From Robiginitomaculum sp. (lineage in GTDB: Bacteria > Pseudomonadota > Alphaproteobacteria > Caulobacterales > Maricaulaceae): DNA of 8,591 nucleotides. Below, in pieces: positions 5,751 to 8,591 of this stretch. The first letter of the stretch is position 1, and every line of letters starts with the position of its first letter. The stretch lies in the NCBI GenBank assembly GCA_002733735.2, contig NVWT02000002.1, positions 31,564-40,154 on the forward strand, read 5' to 3'. Position numbers and translations under genes: made by a program. The notes beneath the pieces are model-generated. The model saw nothing but the letters and a program-made list of their open reading frames with translations, did no database searches and had not been told where the DNA came from.

Positions 5751-7064
5751 ATGAGCGCAAAAATTACAGTACAGCTGCTTGGGCAGCGAAAATTTGCCCC
5801 ATTGTTAGTGGCGCAGGCTTTGGGTGCTTTTAATGACAATATAATCAAATTCTCTTTGATGATATTAACCGGCTATGGCTTGTTGAAATTTGGCTCAATT
5901 CCTGATCGCTATATGGTACCATTGGCCGCCAACACCTTTGTTATTCCTATCTTTCTTTTCTCGGCACTCTCTGGGCAATTAGCCGATAAATTCGATCGTA
6001 CCGGCATAATGAAAATAGCCAAAGCCGGCGAGATATTCCTAATGCTCGTGGCTTCTGCCGGGTTTTTATTACAAAGCACCCCGTTGATGTTTTTGGCTTT
6101 GTTCTTGATGGGCACGCAATCGGCATTGTTTGCTCCAGCACGTTTATCATCAATGCCGTACTTCTTGAATGATGATGAATTAGTCCCGGGCAACGCTTTG
6201 ATTAGCGGCAGTATCTTTATTTTTTCACTTGCCGGCTCTTTAATCGGCACTTTGATGTTAGTGGAAACAGTCGCAGATACATACCAATTTACGGCAACCG
6301 GCCCGATTATAATATCATCAATATTGGTGGTCTGCTCCCTTGCTGGGTGGTTATCTATTCGGTTATTACCGCCCTCTCCGCCACCAGAAAAAGGCTTGAA
6401 AATAAGCTGGAACTTCCTGAAACAAACTTGGAAATTGTTAAAATTCGTCTCGGAAGAAGCCAGAATCTTCAGACCGGTATTAGGCATAGCCTGGTTCTAT
6501 GCCATGGCCGGTGCATTTTTAGCGATTTTGCCAACCTATGTAAAAGACGTCTTGTACCTTGATAATACCGTTGTTGCTGTCTTGATTACTTTTTTTAGCA
6601 TTGGCGCGGCAATGGGAGCTGTTGTTTGCGGAGTATTCGCCACTAGGAAGAACTCTTTGCTGTTCTCTATTGTCGGACTTTGCTTGTTAGTTATTTTTAC
6701 CGCCGATATTTACTTTCTTAGTAATAACTATCCAGTAGTTGACTATAAAACGGCTATTCCGTTTATAAGCGATAAAGCAAATTGGCATTTAATGGCTGCG
6801 TTTTTTGGAGCATCGGTTACTTCTGGTATGTTTGTGGTTCCGCTACAAGCCATGGCACAACGCCGTTCACATGTTAATGTCAGAGCCAGGACCATGGCCG
6901 GCAGTGCTTTAATGAATGCTGTTGCGGCAATTATAGGCCAGTTCGCTTTGGTTTATACCGGAGCAATAAATTTATCAGTGCAATCAGCGTTTGCTGGAAT
7001 GTCGATCATCAGTCTGCTCGGAGCAATTTATATGATCCGCAGTAAATTAAAGGGAGCCTTTTAA
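5751..7064 (+). CDS. LplT-like major facilitator superfamily transporter
   Basis: This is a 437-residue inner-membrane transporter with about 12 hydrophobic segments. The N-terminus has the family signature RKFAPLLVAQALGAFNDNIIKF (13-34). A motif-A-like loop GQLADKFDR follows (75-83). Then comes FAPARLSSMPYFLNDDELVPGNAL (127-150), matching the segment shared by LplT lysophospholipid transporters and the MFS half of MFS-acyltransferase-acyl-ACP-ligase fusions. A proline-rich stretch (PPSPPPEK, about 207-214) marks the central loop between the two six-helix halves. LplT flips lyso-phosphatidylethanolamine inward for reacylation; a phospholipid or lysophospholipid cargo is therefore likely here but unproven. 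No acyltransferase domain is attached, and none follows downstream. The ATG has AGGGA at 5739-5743 with a 7-nt gap. RNase D follows after 26 nt on the same strand, suggesting an operon. Confidence 0.88.
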   Translation: MSAKITVQLLGQRKFAPLLVAQALGAFNDNIIKFSLMILTGYGLLKFGSIPDRYMVPLAANTFVIPIFLFSALSGQLADKFDRTGIMKIAKAGEIFLMLVASAGFLLQSTPLMFLALFLMGTQSALFAPARLSSMPYFLNDDELVPGNALISGSIFIFSLAGSLIGTLMLVETVADTYQFTATGPIIISSILVVCSLAGWLSIRLLPPSPPPEKGLKISWNFLKQTWKLLKFVSEEARIFRPVLGIAWFYAMAGAFLAILPTYVKDVLYLDNTVVAVLITFFSIGAAMGAVVCGVFATRKNSLLFSIVGLCLLVIFTADIYFLSNNYPVVDYKTAIPFISDKANWHLMAAFFGASVTSGMFVVPLQAMAQRRSHVNVRARTMAGSALMNAVAAIIGQFALVYTGAINLSVQSAFAGMSIISLLGAIYMIRSKLKGAF

Positions 7065-7090
7065 GGCAGCCCACAGTAGAGACAATAATA

Positions 7091-8236
7091 ATGCAAATCA
7101 TAACCAAAACTTCTGATCTCACCGCAACTTGTGAAAAACTACGCAAGTCCGAGTTTGTCGCCGTTGATACAGAGTTTATGCGCGAGCATACGTTTTTCTC
7201 GCAATTATGCCTGATACAGATAGCAACCAAAGACGTCGAAGCAATTATTGATCCATTGGCCAAAGGACTGGATTTAGCTCCGTTTCTTGAGATATTGCGC
7301 GACAAATCAATCACCAAGGTTTTTCATGCCGCGCGGCAAGACATGGAAATTTTCTATACATTGCTCGGCGAAGTACCGACACCAATTTTTGACACCCAAA
7401 TCGCAGCAATGGCCAGCGGGCTTGGTGACAGCATTGGCTATGACAAACTGGTTCGGGCATTACTTGATATAAATGTAGACAAGGGTTCAAGGTTTACCGA
7501 TTGGTCGCGCCGGCCATTATCATCAAAACAACTAACCTATGCCTTGGGCGATGTGACACATTTGCGCGACATGTATCCAATGCTGGTTCAACGGTTAAAC
7601 AGTAAAAACCGTATGCATTGGTTGGACGAAGAAATGAATATATTGGCCAATCCCGATATTTATTCGTTCAAACCTGAAAACGCTTGGAAGCGGATGAAAA
7701 TTCGCAAATTTTCAGCTAACTGGCTGGCGGTAATGCGTCTGGCCACCGAATGGCGCGAAGCCGAAGCACAGCGAGTTAACCGTCCGCGCGGACGTATATT
7801 AAAGGACGACGCAATTTATGAAATAGCCATGCAAGCGCCAACAAACGCCGAAGAATTAGGACAGTTAAGAGCAATACCCAACGGCTTTGAACGATCCAGA
7901 GCAGCTGTCGATCTTATTGCCGCAATCAATACAGCTTTGGCCGATCCGCAGCAATATGCGCCGAAAATAGATCCCCCCAAGCGCAATCCGGCAGGCTTAG
8001 GACCGATTGTTGAAATGTTAAAAGTGTTATTGCGAATTAGAGCCGAAGAAATTGGTGTCGCACCACGTCTGATTGCCAATGCCGCCGATATAGAACGATT
8101 AGCCGCCGACGATGAAGCTGATATTGCTGCGCTACGCGGTTGGCGCAAAGATGAATTTGGCGATGATGCTTTGGCTATGAAGGCAGGTTTGGTTGGCTTG
8201 CGACTTAAAGATGGAATTATTGTGCTAGAGCGGTAA
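7091..8236 (+). CDS. rnd: Ribonuclease D (3'-5' exoribonuclease)
   Basis: This is a 381-residue cytoplasmic exonuclease that trims the 3' ends of tRNA precursors and other small stable RNAs; E. coli RNase D has 375 residues. The DEDD-y catalytic set is complete: Asp26 and Glu28 in VDTEFMRE (motif I), Asp84 in VFHAARQDMEIF (motif II), and Tyr150 with Asp154 in YALGDVTHL (motif III). These coordinate the two catalytic metal ions. A first HRDC domain covers about 208-285 (WLAVMRLATEWREAEAQRVN, RPRGRILKDDAIYEIA). A second, more divergent HRDC-like region fills about 300-380. The ATG at 7091 follows the MFS stop by 26 nt, with only a weak AGAGA before it, so coupling to the MFS gene is possible. 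The gene converges on exopolyphosphatase, another gene commonly seen beside rnd in Alphaproteobacteria. Confidence 0.95.
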   Translation: MQIITKTSDLTATCEKLRKSEFVAVDTEFMREHTFFSQLCLIQIATKDVEAIIDPLAKGLDLAPFLEILRDKSITKVFHAARQDMEIFYTLLGEVPTPIFDTQIAAMASGLGDSIGYDKLVRALLDINVDKGSRFTDWSRRPLSSKQLTYALGDVTHLRDMYPMLVQRLNSKNRMHWLDEEMNILANPDIYSFKPENAWKRMKIRKFSANWLAVMRLATEWREAEAQRVNRPRGRILKDDAIYEIAMQAPTNAEELGQLRAIPNGFERSRAAVDLIAAINTALADPQQYAPKIDPPKRNPAGLGPIVEMLKVLLRIRAEEIGVAPRLIANAADIERLAADDEADIAALRGWRKDEFGDDALAMKAGLVGLRLKDGIIVLER

Positions 8237-8279
8237 TGTGGTTATTGGCTTAGAACGATAATGCAGGTCTTTATTTTAT

Positions 8280-8327
8280 CGCATTTTCTTGCCACAAACC
8301 GCACACACTTTTGCTGAAAATGCTCTA
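8280..8327. repeat. Palindromic dispersed repeat in the convergent rnd/ppx gap, possible terminator
   Basis: GCATTTTC (8281-8288) pairs with GAAAATGC (8316-8323), and the interior carries ACAAACCGCACACACTTTTGCT. I recognise the plan (GCATTTTC, AACCG, CACTTTGCT, GAAAATGCTCTA) as a very common intergenic repeat of Alphaproteobacteria. It fills most of the 94-nt gap between two converging genes, where it may help end transcription from both sides. It has no classic GC stem with a T-tract. Confidence 0.65.
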
Positions 8328-8330
8328 GAT

Positions 8331-8591
8331 TTATTCAATTAATTGCGCCTGCAAACCCAAAGCATCGGCAAGATCACGTAATCTTTTGCCCGGTGCCGAG
8401 GTCAGCAATAAGCTCTCTTCGTTTTTTGCATCAAGCATTATAGTGCCTTTATCTATGCGCAAAGATGTAACCTGTAACAGGCTGGCCGTTCGAGCAGAAA
8501 CCGCAGAAGCACAACGCAAACCCAAACCAATAGCAGTAGCCCATGCACGTGTATCTTCGTCAATTATCCGCATTATCAACGTAGTGCTAGG
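8331..8591 (-). CDS. ppx: Exopolyphosphatase (Ppx/GppA family), C-terminal end only
   Basis: The minus-strand frame is open from the window edge (8591) to TAA at 8331-8333, giving the last 86 residues. The sequence RAWATAIGLGLRCA, then LLQVTSLRI, LLLTSAPGKRLRDLADALGLQ matches the C-terminal helical/beta region of alphaproteobacterial Ppx/GppA phosphatases, which remove terminal phosphate from polyphosphate or convert pppGpp to ppGpp. The catalytic N-terminal ASKHA domains are outside the window, so activity and the Ppx versus GppA choice cannot be judged. The TTG near 8579 is not taken as the start because family-like sequence runs on to the edge. Its position tail-to-tail with rnd supports the call, since ppx and ppk commonly lie close to rnd in this class. 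Confidence 0.75.
   Translation of the reverse strand, partial: PSTTLIMRIIDEDTRAWATAIGLGLRCASAVSARTASLLQVTSLRIDKGTIMLDAKNEESLLLTSAPGKRLRDLADALGLQAQLIE

Noticed and set aside
5909..6487. 192-codon minus-strand open frame inside the MFS gene
   Set aside because: It is the antisense shadow of a conserved membrane protein; no start signal or domain is visible.

Overview
The window looks like chromosomal DNA from an alphaproteobacterium with fairly low GC (roughly 40-45% by eye). Three things point there. An RNase D gene sits next to an exopolyphosphatase gene, a neighbourhood seen in many Alphaproteobacteria. The TonB-dependent receptor is of the sphingomonad/hyphomonad style. The gaps carry palindromic repeats of a kind I recognise from that class (an AACCGGTTCCCACTTTT-type element and a CCGCTTGCGG/GCGCGAAGCGC-type element). 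A marine Hyphomonadales/Maricaulales-like organism fits, but the sequence does not prove it.

Layout: (1) 1-1002, plus strand, the 3' part of a type-B carboxylesterase with its catalytic Glu and His visible. (2) 1003-1169, a regulatory gap with a 12-bp palindrome and two tandem 23-bp palindromic units just before the next start codon. (3) 1170-3590, a complete TonB-dependent outer-membrane receptor, closed by a strong intrinsic terminator at 3611-3645. (4) 3646-4042, a gene-free block of palindromic and direct repeats. (5) 5447 down to 4043, minus strand, a two-gene unit: a HupE/UreJ-type membrane protein followed 10 nt later by a single-pass membrane-anchored protein with a beta-rich C-terminal domain. 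(6) 5448-5750, a divergent control region with a perfect 16-bp inverted repeat, a possible 27-codon leader ORF, a dispersed repeat and a TATAAT box. (7) 5751-8236, plus strand, a likely operon of an LplT-like MFS transporter and RNase D. (8) 8237-8330, a convergent gap filled mostly by a palindromic repeat. (9) 8591-8331, minus strand, the C-terminal end of exopolyphosphatase.

How the genes may work together: the receptor and esterase could take up and hydrolyse an ester-containing substrate, but this rests on adjacency only. The HupE/UreJ protein and the anchored protein are tightly coupled (the Shine-Dalgarno sequence of the second overlaps the stop of the first) and probably form one membrane system, plausibly for transition-metal handling. 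The MFS/RNase D pair is housekeeping (phospholipid traffic and RNA 3'-end processing).

The least explained parts are the HupE/anchor unit with its 16-bp inverted repeat and leader ORF, the double palindromic operator in front of the receptor, and the nested repeat block at 3801-4015.
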